In this document: positions 53,766-64,000 of the stretch, piece after piece
Layout: every line of letters starts with the position of its first letter
Numbering within the stretch: position 1 is the first letter of the stretch
Source of the DNA: Poa pratensis
Lineage: Eukaryota > Streptophyta > Magnoliopsida > Poales > Poaceae
Assembly (NCBI GenBank): GCA_947311845.1
Contig: CAMZMU010000117.1
Span: forward strand, 78,198,561 to 78,262,560
DNA length: 64,000 nucleotides
Direction: 5' to 3'
Notes under the pieces: generated by a model
What the model was told of the DNA's origin: nothing
Seen by the model: the letters and a program-made list of their open reading frames with translations, nothing else
Databases searched by the model: none
Program-made: the position numbers and the translations under genes

Positions 53766-56502
53766 TCTCCACTACTAATAAAAGAGCGAACTAAAACTTC
53801 TTTACGTCCACCCAGGAAAGCGTACACAGGAGAACCAGAACCATCAGATCGTACTCGGGGAACAAAATCGAACGAAGCATATTAGTTCGCTTGGCCCGAC
53901 GGCCCAGATGGATCCTGTCGACCGGCAGAAACGTTTCCTGCCAAATCTTCACCCTCCGTGTCCGCGCCTCCACGAAGGCAACAAGCCCACCCCTCTCCCC
54001 GCTAATCCCGTAATGTCTTGCTGTAAAAAAAAAGAATCCCGTAACCATCTCCTCATCGCACCCAAAATCACCATTGGCGACTATTCGCTCCATCGCCTCC
54101 TCCCGTGGTCATCCTCCTCGCTTCCTGCACCACGCAAAAGACATCGCCGGAGTCTCCAGATCCGTAGCCCGCCGCTGTAACCGCCGCCTTATCCCCTCGT
54201 GAGACACACCTAGAGCCGTGACCTGAACCGGCGACTCCAACGCGGGCTTCCGCCGTCGGCTGCAACCCTTGCTCGGTGTCGGTGTTGTTCAAAGGAGGAG
54301 GAAGACGCGCTGCTGCCCCACACGATCCCGTACCGAGGACGCTACCAGCGGACCGCCCCCGTCGATCCTCAAGATCGCCCGCCCGTACCCCCAACTACCT
54401 GCCGTCAAGCCACCCACCATCCTCGCCTGATGCTACAGCCAGCACGGATGCTTTTCCTCTGGATCTGGATGTTTCATGGATTGTCACAATCATGAGCTGT
54501 AAGTTGGTGATGATCATCTATTCTTGGCTGTTAATCAATTCTTGGCTGTTACAATTGTTAACTGTATGCTTTCTCTCCCTCTTGGAGATTATGTCCCATA
54601 AGCTATCGGAACTAACAGTTCTGATTCTAATGGTTTATTTGTACCCAGGGATGTGAATAGGTTGGTGATGTTGCAAAGAACAGAAAAATGATAGCATCAT
54701 AGGCTATATTGGGCGTTTATCCAGGCTTATGTGAACCATGGAATTGGCATGATTGAAAGTCGGATAACCTTTTGTTTTCATCATTGGATATTTACGTCTT
54801 GCAACTTAATATCTTACTTTTCCATCTATTCTTCTCAAGTATGTTTTGATTCACGTTTTTGTTCTACAACTTCCACCAGCCACTGCAGGCTAACGAAATG
54901 AACGACATAAATGGTTACTATGAAAGAAGCCCGCAGGCTATAATTCTGAATTGCTGTGAAGAAACAGTGATAGAGAAGTGATGGACAGAATCACAGAATA
55001 CATACGGTGGTGGTGATTGAACGATGCTCTCCCTCTCCTCTCTACATGATCGTTTTTCCTTGGAGATGATGAAAACAGATGCACTGTGCGCTTGAATTCA
55101 GCAGGGTGATTGATAAAAGTATAAGGTTCATCAATTTGTAAAGCTTTAGGTTCACTGTTTGGTACATCAGCAGGTTTGTGAACTTGCTCACCTTGTGTTT
55201 CTTAAAACGCTTCAACAGATAAATAGTAATCCTCACATGGACAATATTGATAGCTGGCCTGATCTTCCATTTTTAGTGCACTCTGCAATTTCTTGTTCAT
55301 TCAACATGCTTTGCTTTCTATGACAGTAACGTGGTGTACAACATGTTTGTATGACATTAATCTTAGCAAGGTGGACAGTAACGTGGGCTGTAACACTTTA
55401 AATAAATACGTTAAGCTTCTTGTATACAAAATTTCCTTCGTTGCGAGCTGCTAAATTTTACCAGTCTCAGGTATAGATCTATAGGTTTAGGCTGTGTCTT
55501 TGATGTGAATTCTCTACTTTCTATGTTATTAAGTTCAATTGAGTTCTATCAAATGGAAACTCCTGCTAATTATCTATATAGTTCATATTTAGCAGATCGT
55601 TTCTGCTCACTAGGCTCGAAAGGAACAAAAGCAAAGGAATATCCTATAAATGAATTCGTCCAAGGTAGAGCTTCCATTAACTTGTTTCTGAGGCAGTTGG
55701 TGCATGGTCTGTGAGCTTCTGGGAAAATACAGTCATGTCAGTTGTGCCCTTCTAAATCCAACTGGTTGTGGAACTTTGGTGGACATCTTACCGTAGCATA
55801 GATTTGTTACCTACGGTCAATATTGACATGAACTTCAGAATATCACATGTTTTTTTTTGTTTTGAACATCTTTTTCCTCAAAGTCACCGGTGTCCCATGT
55901 TGTGTTCTTGACTGTAAAAGTTGGCACTGTTCTTTGCTTATATTACTCAATACAATTGGTTTGACTTATAAGATATGCACTATATGAATATATCATTAAA
56001 TCTACCATGCTAATTTTCTGATAGGTCTTGTATGAATGGAGATTGGATCCAAAGAGATGAATCTGATAGACTTGTGGGAATGACACGGGATCTGTATGCT
56101 TACCAAGGGGCTCCACCAATTAATTATCTGTATCCAAACTTTTTTATATGTATTGCGAGAAGTTTTTTCTATGATAATCTTTCAAGCCACAAAGTTCCAA
56201 ACTGGAACATTTTTCTGCCTGATTTAATCAACATCGTATTGGTTACCAAAGTCCGATGTTCAGATTGATGACATCAGTTTCGATTGCACTCCTGTTCAAA
56301 TATTTTCTTCTCTAAATCTCATAGATTGAGCAATGTAAATGAAAACACACCATTCAATTGATTAAATCACAACCTTCTACGCGAGTACAAAGCAATGCAG
56401 AAATACAACATGAACATATGTTATGATTTTTTGTGCTTGTGTGAATCTTAAATATATATTGGTCAATATTAGGTTCGTGCATTGCACGTGCAAACTTACT
56501 AG
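53766..56502 (+). mobile_element. Non-autonomous Helitron, 2737 bp
   Basis: It starts TCTCCACTACTAATAAAAG after A (53765) and ends with hairpin CGTGC-ATT-GCACG (56476-56488), a short spacer and CTAG (56499-56502) followed by T. The sister copy at about 41365 is the empty site and joins A to T as required. No Rep/helicase gene is present. 53800-54450 is GC-rich with Pro/Arg/Ser-rich ORFs. 54450-56400 is AT-rich. Short frames such as 55505-55714 and 56032-56268 may be gene pieces, but they are not recognised. Confidence 0.9.
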
Positions 56503-57923
56503 TGAAGAATAAAATGAAGACTTGCCTAAACATTCGATTGTATTTTCCATTTTTTTATCAAGGTTTTCCTTATTGTATTAGTGTTCGGTTAATACAGAGG
56601 TTGCCAAAAAAATCTCAAATGAACTATTTTATAAAAAGTTTATGGGTAATTAAAGAAGGTTTATACATACTTCTGATAAAAATCATAAGTTTTTAAAACT
56701 TTAAGGTGTGTTTATATCGATTATATTAGAAAGGGGGCCGCAATATTCGGTTCTTCGTGCAATCATGTGTTGCTCCATTCTTACCGGAAAGACAATGGTT
56801 CGACACTTCCGCTCTAGAACTCTGAACCTACACGGAAGTATTGGACGCACAGTCGCACACCATGGCATCGGCAGAGTTCGCTCTGTCTCGCTTGCCTCGG
56901 TTGCTATAAGCCCTCAACCGGATGAGAAATTCAGGGCACGGTGCCATGAAGAATGACTTGAAGCGGCCTATGATTGTCCGCCATTAAATTGATGTCCTAG
57001 TGACAAGGCCGTGTTTGTAGCAGAGAGCGCATGTGCAAAGGTGAAGAGCGTCATAATGATATGATGTGAAGGATGAGCAGCATATAAAGGAGGGCAATGA
57101 AATCCTAGCGATGTGGTAATTAGGGCGCCTTGCATCTCATTCTGCTCCGATGATACCAAGGAGATGCAAAGTTTGTGAGTCCGGGGTCATGCATATAGCA
57201 AATTTTGCACGCATTACTAGTGAAAGATATCTTGCAAACTTACTCGGCTACACATGCCTGATCATGTCCACGACAGTTCAGGTACTAGTGGGATTGGAGG
57301 AATCGGGAATGGATGTAAAACCATGCTAGGACAACAAATCACGTATACTCTACATTCCAGCTTTGCTGCATCCCGGTGAGCCGAAGGCACCTCGGGCTTA
57401 AAACTTCACTAGTGGCTGGGGAGCGCCTTGCCGGGTGTGCCTCCATGCCGGTCAGGTGCGGCAGGCAGCCCAAATATGGTTTTGATTTGTTTGGATCTTA
57501 TTTGCTGCTCATCATGGCGTTGAGCATCTCCTTGAGATTTGGCGTCCTCTATTCAGAAAAGTTAGGAGATTTGGTTGGATCTTATTTGCCGCTCAGAGTT
57601 GGGCTCTCTCGTAAAATAGAAACAAGTTCTCCATGAAAGCTAAACTCCCTCGCCAGCCAGCCGATTGCACATCCAAAATATATTCCTTTTGCAGCACTAG
57701 CGTCTCCTCACAAGAAGTAGAGACCTGTCCTTGATGGAGTAGGAGCTGAAGTTAGTCAAGGACCTGCTTGGCGCCACATATATATTCAAAACATACTTTA
57801 GCTACCTGATCGTTTTGCCTACAGTTCATGTTGATCTTTTAAATGACGCATGGGGCCTAAAATCTCCTTTTATTCAGCTCATGAGAGTCTATCCGTAAAC
57901 TGGCATCCCACTATGTGGCTACG
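56503..57923. other. End of the duplicated array; weak copy D of the TATA-like flank
   Basis: 56503-56600 continues the unit (matches 41370-41422 plus 42058-42088). 57060-57330 is a diverged copy of the flank (GGGCAATGAAATCCTAGCGATG, GGCGCCTTGCATCTCATTCTG, ATCGGGAATGGATGTAAAACC) without clear GH31 sequence after it. 57480-57610 has an imperfect internal repeat (TTTGGATCTTATTTGC-GCTCA). No recognised gene. Confidence 0.55.
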
Positions 57924-58289
57924 ATGTTTTTTGGCAAGCTTCTTCCCACCGCGCAAGGCTTCTTCCCACCAGAGACCCGCACCAGACTCCTCTCTTCCCA
58001 ACTTCCTCGTCCTCGGCAACGAGCAGGTAGCTCCCTGTCTCCCCGATGTCATATCTCTGAATATTGTATTGTCCTTGGCAACGAGCAGGGAAATTGATCT
58101 TACCTCTGAATATGATTGTTCTTGTTTCTGTCCACGCAGATGTAGATACGCAAAATAATGTTTTGAACTGGTAAGTTGCTTCAAGCACGTTGACTTTTGC
58201 ATTCTTTGATAAAGCTCTTGTTGGCAATTAAAGGTTCTGAATACCAACTGGAATTTACTAGTATCTTTCACGAGATAGAAAGTGATTGT

Positions 58290-58387
58290 TGTCATGAAAT
58301 GAGCAACTATATTTCCAGGGAGCCAAAGGCCAGTACTTATACATGTGTGATGAACAGTAAACATGAACAGTACCTATACATCTAACA
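58290..58387 (-). repeat. Copia C 3' LTR, 98 bp
   Basis: It matches 63333-63430 with a few differences. On the minus strand it is preceded by GAGCAGGGG, the likely polypurine tract. Confidence 0.93.
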
Positions 58388-58400
58388 CCCCTGCTCAAAC

Positions 58401-59123
58401 TCATGGTGGGTCAACAACACTGAGTTTGGAGAGAAAGAACCCATGCTGCGCTCGAGTCTGTGCCTTCGTGAAGAATTCCGCCAACTGTAACTCAGAGGGC
58501 ACATAGTGAAGGGCAAGAAGCTGGTCCTGCACAGCAGCACGCACAAAGGAGGCATCTACACCGATATGCTTGGTGAGTTCATGCTTCACCGGATCACGCG
58601 CAATGCTGATGGCGCCTGTACTGTCAGACAATAGAGGAGTCGGTGCAGCAGCAGAAACACCAAACTCCTCTAGTAACCATCGCAACCAAGTCACCTCAGC
58701 CGTCAACATGGCCATCGCTCTCAACTCAGCCTCTGCACTGGAGCGGGAAACGGCAGTCTGTTTCTTCGTCTTCCAGGCAATGAGGGATCCTCCAAGAAAT
58801 ACACAATAGGCTGACAGCGAGCGGCGATCAGAAGGATCACTAGCCCACGTAGCATCAGAGTAGGCCTGGAGCTGGAGAGAGCTGGAGCGAGGAAAGAAAA
58901 GGCGGCGAGAGATCGTGCCACGAAGATATCGTAGAACACGGAGAAGGTGACTATAGTGGACAGAGCTGGGAGCTGAAACAAACTGACTCAGAATGTGGAC
59001 AGGATATGAAATATCTGGACGAGTGACAGCTAGGTAGACAAGACTCCCAACAAGATGGCGATAGCGAGTGGGGTCTGTGAGGGGATCACCATCAGTAGCA
59101 CGAAGCTGAATATTGAGCTCCAT
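58401..59123 (-). pseudogene. pol: Copia C RNase H and C-terminus of pol
   Basis: The frame carries HLVGSLVYLAVTRPDISY (end of reverse transcriptase), YSDATWASDPSDRRSLSAYC and SSAEAELRAM (RNase H), and AEFFTKAQT near the C-terminus. It is separated from the upstream frame by a length change in an A run near 59190. Confidence 0.9.
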
Positions 59124-59899
59124 AGGAGTCTCAGCAGTGCGCTCATCACCAAGAGCAGCGCGAGCAAGAAGATCCTGAATATATTTTTTTTGGAGATGAA
59201 GAAGCCATCAGAAGTCGAAGAAACCTCAATCCCGAGAAAATAGCGAAGTGGACCAAGATCAGACATCAGGAACTGCTCACGAAGGCGGGCCTTGACAAAG
59301 GTAATATACTCAGAGTCGTCGCCAGTAATGATCATGTCATCAACATATAAGAGGAGGAGCGTCCGACCACGAGGTGAGGTGTGGACAAACAACGCAGGGT
59401 CATGGTCGCTAGGCGAGAAACCAGCGGCAGTCACCACAGAGGCGAAACGCTCAAACCAGGCGCGAGGGGCTTGCTTAAGGCCATAGAGAGAGCGCCGAAG
59501 ACGGCAGACCATACCATCAGGAACAGAGTACCCCGGTGGTGGCTGCATATAAACCTCCTCACACAACTCTCCATTGAGAAAGGCGTTCTGGACATCAAGC
59601 TGAGACACAGACCAGTTACGAACAGAAGCCACAGCGAGAAGAGTGCGGACAGTGGTCATGTGGGCTACGGGAGCGAACGTCTCATCATAATCGCGTCCCT
59701 GCTCCTGCTGAAAGCCACGAGCCACAAGACGAGCTTTGTAACGCTCAAGAGAACCATCGGAGCGAGTCTTGATCTTATAGACCCACTTGCATGTGATGGG
59801 ACGAACACCAGGTGGAGGGGAAACCAGATCCCACGTGCCAGTGCGCTCAAGGGCAGCAATCTCCTCAGCCATCGCAAGCTGCCATTCAGGCTGAGCCAT
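59030..59899 (-). pseudogene. pol: Copia C reverse transcriptase
   Basis: It contains [67 protein letters not shown] and catalytic YVDDMIITG. The tail after KKN is out of frame because of the A-run lesion near 59190. The link to the integrase ORF is broken by two single-base losses between 60090 and 60000. Confidence 0.92.
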
Positions 59900-59996
59900 G
59901 GCATCACGGTAGGAAGTGGGCTCAGCAACAGCAGAAAGACTGTACTGGGAAGGAGAATAGCGATCAGGAGACCGTAATGAGGTCCGAGAACGAAGG

Positions 59997-62741
59997 TTAT
60001 GAACCGGTGTACACGGGGAAGGTGGCGCCCGGAAGTAGAAGGCATGTCAGAGGGATCATCGTCAACACGGGCCGACGAGTGTAGTGGAGAGGAAAGGGAG
60101 AGAGGGTAGGATGCACTGGAGAGGGAGGTGGCGAGGGAGGAGAAGAGGATGGTGTCGGCGGTGTATCGGGAACAGTGGGACTCGGCGGAGGTGGAGGTGG
60201 AGGAGGAACATGAGGCACGGAGGGAGATATGTCGGGAAGTATAAGGAAGGAGATATCCTCAACCGAAAAGGTCGAGGCAGTAGGACGCGGATAGTACGAA
60301 CGAGACTCATCAAAAGTCACATCACGGGAAATACGTAGCCGACGACTAACAGGATCCCAACATCGATAGCCCTTGTGCTCATCACTGTAGCCAAGAAAAA
60401 CACACTCCACCGACTGAGCGGTCAATTTGGTGCGTTCGCGGGGAGCAAGGAGAACATAGCACACGCACCCAAACATGCGAAGAGCGGAGTAGTCAGGAGA
60501 ACGACCAGAGAGACGCTCCATAGGAATACCACCCTGCAAAGCAGCCGAAGGCTGGATATTGATGAGATAGGTGGATGCGGAGACAGCCTCAGCCCAAAAG
60601 TGGGGTGGAAGAGAGGCGGCGATCATCATCGCACGAGCCGTCTCAAGAAGGTGGCGATGCTTGCGCTCAGCAACGCCATTCTGAGCGTGAGCACCAGGGC
60701 AAGAGAACTGGGCAAGAGTACCCTGTTCGGCAAGAAAACCACGCAACATCTGGGAGATATACTCACCAGCCGAGTCAGCACGAAAGACACGAATGGGCGT
60801 GGAAAACTGGGTGTGTACCATGGCAGCAAATCGCTTGTATATAGGGAGAACCTCGCTGCGAGATTTCATAAAATAGAGCCAAGTGTAGCGAGAGAAGTCA
60901 TCAATAAATAGAACATAGTAGCGATGACCACCTTTCGAATCGAAGGGAGCAGGACCCCATACATCAGAATGAACTAAGTCGAAAGGACGCTGAGAGACTG
61001 ACTCACTCGTAGGATAAGGTAATTGAGTCTGTTTGCCAAGTCTACAACCATTACAATGTAAAGATACATCGCCAGAGACAGACCCTAAGACACCTTGATG
61101 CACTAGCGAGGACAAGCGAGAGCCACATATATGACCAAGTCGATGATGCCACTGTTGGAAGGACGCAGAGGAGGAGGCAGCAAGAGCATGCGAGCTGGCG
61201 GGTGTGGTGGCAGCGGAAGGAACACAAAGCCAGTCAACCTCCCAAAGGCCCTGAGCCTCACGGCGCCGAGGGCCAGCTCCAACTAGAACCTGGGTGCGAC
61301 GATCCTGAACAGAGCAAGAGTCGGTATCAAGAATGACACGACAGCCAGAATCAGTAAGTTGAGCAGCGGAAAAGAGATTCATGGTAAGACGGGGAACATG
61401 AGAAACACTAGGAACAGAGAAGGACAGAGTAGAGAGAGTGCCACGACTAGCAACAGGAAGAGGTGTGCCATCGGCAGTGAGAACATTGAGAGGAGAATCA
61501 AGAGGTCGAAGAGAAGACAGAGCGGAAGAATCAGAAGACATGTGAAAGGAAGCTCCAGAATCCAGAACCCACGGAGATGTACCTGACTGTGTAGGCGGTG
61601 GTGGCGGAGTAGCAGTAGTGGAAGCAGTCAGGGAGGCAACGGTGCCCGTCGAGGAAGAGCCTGAGGAAGCCAGCATACGCTTGAGTCGCACAATATCCTG
61701 ATCAGTGAAGGACTGTGCAGACGAAGGCGCACGAACCGCAGTAGAGGAGCGACCCGTGTCACGCTGCTTCTTGAAACAATCAGACTCTGGATGACCCGGC
61801 TTCTTGCAGTAGTCGCAGAACATGTGAGAGAGGCCGGCCCGCCCCTGCAGAGGGGCGCCCGCCCACCCCCCGTGAAGGAGTGGGTAGCAGCGGTGGAACA
61901 GACGATACCGGAGCTCGGGCAGCAAGCACAGTGGGAACCACAAGCAGACCAGCAGAACGGAGTCGGGTCTCCTCAGCGCGAAGCTCTGCAAGTACCTCTG
62001 AGATGGGAACACGTCGACCACGGGCAAGCAAGTGAGCACGCCGAGGCTCAAACTCGGATGGAGGCGAGACAAGAACTCATGGACACGCTGAAACTCCAAG
62101 TCTGACCTCACTGTCTGACAGCATCGACAAGTACCGCAAACAACAGTCCTCAGAGAGTCAAGCTGACGCCAGATGGCAGAGCACTGTGTGTAGAACTCAT
62201 CAACAGTAGAGTCACCCTGTTGAAGATCATGCTCCTGACGCACCACAGACAGGTAGAGAGCGTCACCAGAGGGCTGATAGTGCTGACAAAGATAAGTCCA
62301 CATCGCAGCAGTAGTGCCCAATCCCATAAACTCAGAAGCAAACTGGGGTAGAACACTAGCAGTGAGGACAGCAGCAGCACGAGCATCATCATTGCACCAC
62401 TGAGTGTAAACAGACAGAGCATCCCGATAAATAGAGAGAGACTCCGAGTAATCCGATACGTGCTGGTCGTAGGCTTCAACTACAAGATCATCAGCATCCT
62501 TGCCGGCAGCCCGATCAGCCTCAGAAGCATCGGCGGCAAGAACAGGTGGCACTGGTGGAGTAGGAGCCAGAGGAGCAACGGGGCACAGCGGACAAGAGAC
62601 CTCGTCAGAGAGAATGCCCCACAACAGCAGTCCGCGCATGTGGATGCGCATAAAGCCGACAAAATCGGCGTAGTTGGTGCCGTCAAAGATCACGGTGCAC
62701 CGAGGAACAGCAACATAGCCCGAAGAAGACATCACGGGCAC
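59997..62741 (-). pseudogene. gag-pol: Copia C gag, protease and integrase
   Basis: A 914-codon frame. It starts with a Gag of the copia type ([32 protein letters not shown]) and a zinc knuckle [14 protein letters not shown]. The protease [11 protein letters not shown] follows, then the GAG-pre-integrase WHHRLGHI. The integrase has [16 protein letters not shown] and [13 protein letters not shown], and the C-terminal FGCVCYVLL and [14 protein letters not shown]. The stretch at about 62070-61830 is translated in the wrong frame, bounded by two compensating indels; the neighbouring frame (62031-61780) reads as the true Gag there. The Pro-rich tail leads to a frame break before reverse transcriptase. 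Confidence 0.92.
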
Positions 62742-63315
62742 TCTGGATTTTTTTTTGGATTTTTTTAGTCCACTCAGGAGAGAGAATGTAGATCTGGCTC
62801 GTGCTCACCTGCCCGAGCTCGTGATGATGGAGACGAAGAAGCTGGGCAGGAGACGACCGTGAAAGGCGGCAGCCTTGAGGGGCGGAGACCACGGCGGCCG
62901 GCGGCGGCCGGCGGTGGCTAGAGGTCGGCGGCCGGTGGCGACGAAGAACGGCAACGGCCGCGACAGACAGGGGCGTCGGCAGCTGCAATAGGCGGGGGCA
63001 GCGGCGGCCGCAGGCCTAGACGGGAGGAGCGGCGGCGGCAGGCCGTGGCGGGGCAGGTCGGCGGAGGCCGGCCGGAGTAGCACGGCGGCGGCAGGCCGGA
63101 CTGGTCAGGGGAGCGACGACTGTGGTGCAGCAGGCCGAGAACGGCTCGGAACGGCGGCGGTGATGCAGCAGGCCAGGACGGCGGCGGCGACACAGCAGGC
63201 CGGGAACGGCTCGGAACGGCGGCGGTGATGCAGCAGGCCAGGACGGCGGCGGCGACACGGCAGGCCGGAGACGAGCAGCACGGAGTTGCTATGCGGGAGG
63301 AGAAGGAGAGCCAAA
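62742..63315 (-). other. Copia C leader, GC-rich, with a 65-bp tandem duplication
   Basis: Untranslated 5' leader between primer-binding site and gag. 63140-63204 and 63205-63269 are almost identical 65-bp copies. Related CGGCGGCGG/CAGCAGGCC blocks extend to about 62880. ORFs across it (Arg/Pro/Ala-rich) are compositional. Confidence 0.8.
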
Positions 63316-63332
63316 CCAGAGCTCTGATACCA
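63316..63332 (-). promoter_or_regulatory. Copia C primer-binding site, initiator tRNA-Met type
   Basis: The minus strand reads TGGTATCAGAGCTCTGG immediately after the LTR end, with no spacer. Confidence 0.93.
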
Positions 63333-63430
63333 TGTCATGAAATGAGCAACTATATTTCCAGGGGGCCAAAGGCCAGTACTTATACATGTGTGATGAACAG
63401 TAAAATGAACAGTAACCTATACATCTAACA
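63333..63430 (-). repeat. Copia C 5' LTR, 98 bp
   Basis: Tips are TGTCATG and CTAACA on the plus strand, followed by the ATTGT target duplication. It would have to hold promoter and polyadenylation signals in under 100 bp. Confidence 0.93.
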
Positions 63431-64000
63431 ATTGTCAAGAAAGCGATTGAGTGGTGGTGGAAGATAGTGACCAACGAGACCCTGAGCTACTACTGGAAAT
63501 TCCGAGTAACAATGGTGAAGATGACGATTGTAGTTCAAACTGTCTATGTGATGGTGACAATGGGCAGATGATTAAATATTACCATTGTTGATTAAATTAT
63601 ATGTACAGAGGGCATATATAAAATTTAGGGTCATTACGAACATTACACAACTCAACACAACAAATTCCATAAATCCAAAGAAGGGGAATAACAAGTTCCT
63701 TCTCCTCACAGAAGTTTATACCCACTTTATAAGCATAAGCCCAAAATAAGTGGCCCTAAGAATATGTGTGAATGTGTAGTGACTTTTTTTTATAAATGGG
63801 AGCATAGCCCAGCATCTGCATCAAAATGATACACACACAACCCTTTTTTAATTATAAAATATCCAAATATCTAGTGACTAATGATCCAGATGCCTCTGCC
63901 TCTTGTGGAGGTCCTTCTGACAGCTCTATGGATATCCAGACTGATCCAAAATTCAGGAAATTTGTTAGTAAGCTTTCTAGATCAGGCTCTGACAAGAATT

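Larger units (their letters stand above)
58290..63430 (-). mobile_element. Copia C: full-length copia element with 98-bp LTRs
   Basis: Ends TGTCATGAAAT and ATCTAACA, with target duplication ATTGT (58285-58289, 63431-63435). The LTRs are only 98 bp each and nearly identical. Inside are an initiator-tRNA-Met primer-binding site, a GC-rich leader, gag, protease, integrase, reverse transcriptase and RNase H on the minus strand. The coding region is nearly complete but has a handful of frameshifts. The insertion sits in a coding-like exon of the plus-strand gene remnant. Confidence 0.95.
57924..64000 (+). pseudogene. Remnant of an unidentified host gene, running off the right edge, split by copia C
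   Basis: Possible exons are as follows. 57924-58027 has Met-Phe-Phe-Gly-Lys and is Arg/Ser/Pro-rich, followed by GTAGCT. 58140-58170 is a 31-base exon framed by CCACGCAG and GTAAGT, coding VDTQNNVLN. About 58220-58289 rejoins 63436-63560 across copia C; this part is acidic (EYQLEFTSIFHEIESDC, then EDSDQRDPELLLEIPSNNGE). The last is 63890-64000, coding DPDASASCGGPSDSSMDIQT and KFRKFVSKLSRSGSDKN. The rejoined exon has an in-frame TGA shortly after the insertion site, and the phases of the second and third pieces do not fit, so the gene is probably broken or the model is incomplete. No family recognised. Confidence 0.4.

Noticed and set aside
62683..63338. Minus-strand Arg/Pro/Ser-rich ORFs upstream of copia C gag.
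   Set aside because: They lie in the GC-rich untranslated leader and follow its tandem repeats; no domain is seen.

Overview
This is nuclear DNA of a grass, most likely a Triticeae species (wheat, barley or a close relative). The evidence is one compact, GC-rich, intron-containing cereal alpha-glucosidase gene set in a large mass of nested transposable elements, including Stowaway MITEs with the CTCCCTCCGT terminus, CACTA elements with a CACTACTAGG terminus, Helitrons, and gypsy and copia LTR retrotransposons. There are no rRNA or tRNA genes, no CRISPR array and no prokaryotic signals.

Layout. 1-22400 is a three-level nest. A copia element (copia A) begins left of the window and ends with its 3' LTR at 21645-22400. 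Its integrase is split by a gypsy element (243-18838, 5-bp target duplication AAGGC). The gypsy 3' LTR is in turn split by a young minus-strand copia element (copia B, 6712-18219, target duplication GCTTT). Copia B has a polyprotein in pieces and an extra two-exon ORF. 22401-33150 is old intergenic DNA: a foldback element, a Harbinger-type MITE, LINE remnants, a 657-bp-period direct repeat and long stretches with nothing recognisable.

33346-36184 is the one convincing host gene, a four-exon GH31 alpha-glucosidase of 860 residues with a signal peptide and both catalytic aspartates. From 36.2 to about 57.4 kb the sequence is a decayed array of duplicated units. Pieces of the 3' end of the same gene recur at 39985-40140, 42090-42245, 46291-46770 and 50925-51350, together with shared flanking DNA. 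A fourth, weaker copy of the flank alone lies near 57060-57330. Each copy was later invaded by different elements (Harbinger, small Helitron, Tourist-like plus Stowaway, two CACTA elements, a GC-rich TIR element and a 2.7-kb Helitron). The sister copies serve as empty sites that confirm several of these insertions.

57.9-64 kb holds the remnant of another, unidentified host gene on the plus strand, running off the right edge. One of its putative exons carries a complete minus-strand copia element (copia C) with LTRs of only 98 bp.

No coordinated new biological system is visible. The most interesting points are: the serial duplication of one chimeric junction (TATA-containing DNA joined to a GH31 C-terminal fragment); the GC-AG intron and altered DPEI motif of the GH31 gene; the palindrome clusters in copia B and CACTA 1; and the striking fact that essentially every frameshift in the LTR-element genes is explained by loss of one base, which may be a sequence-quality signal.
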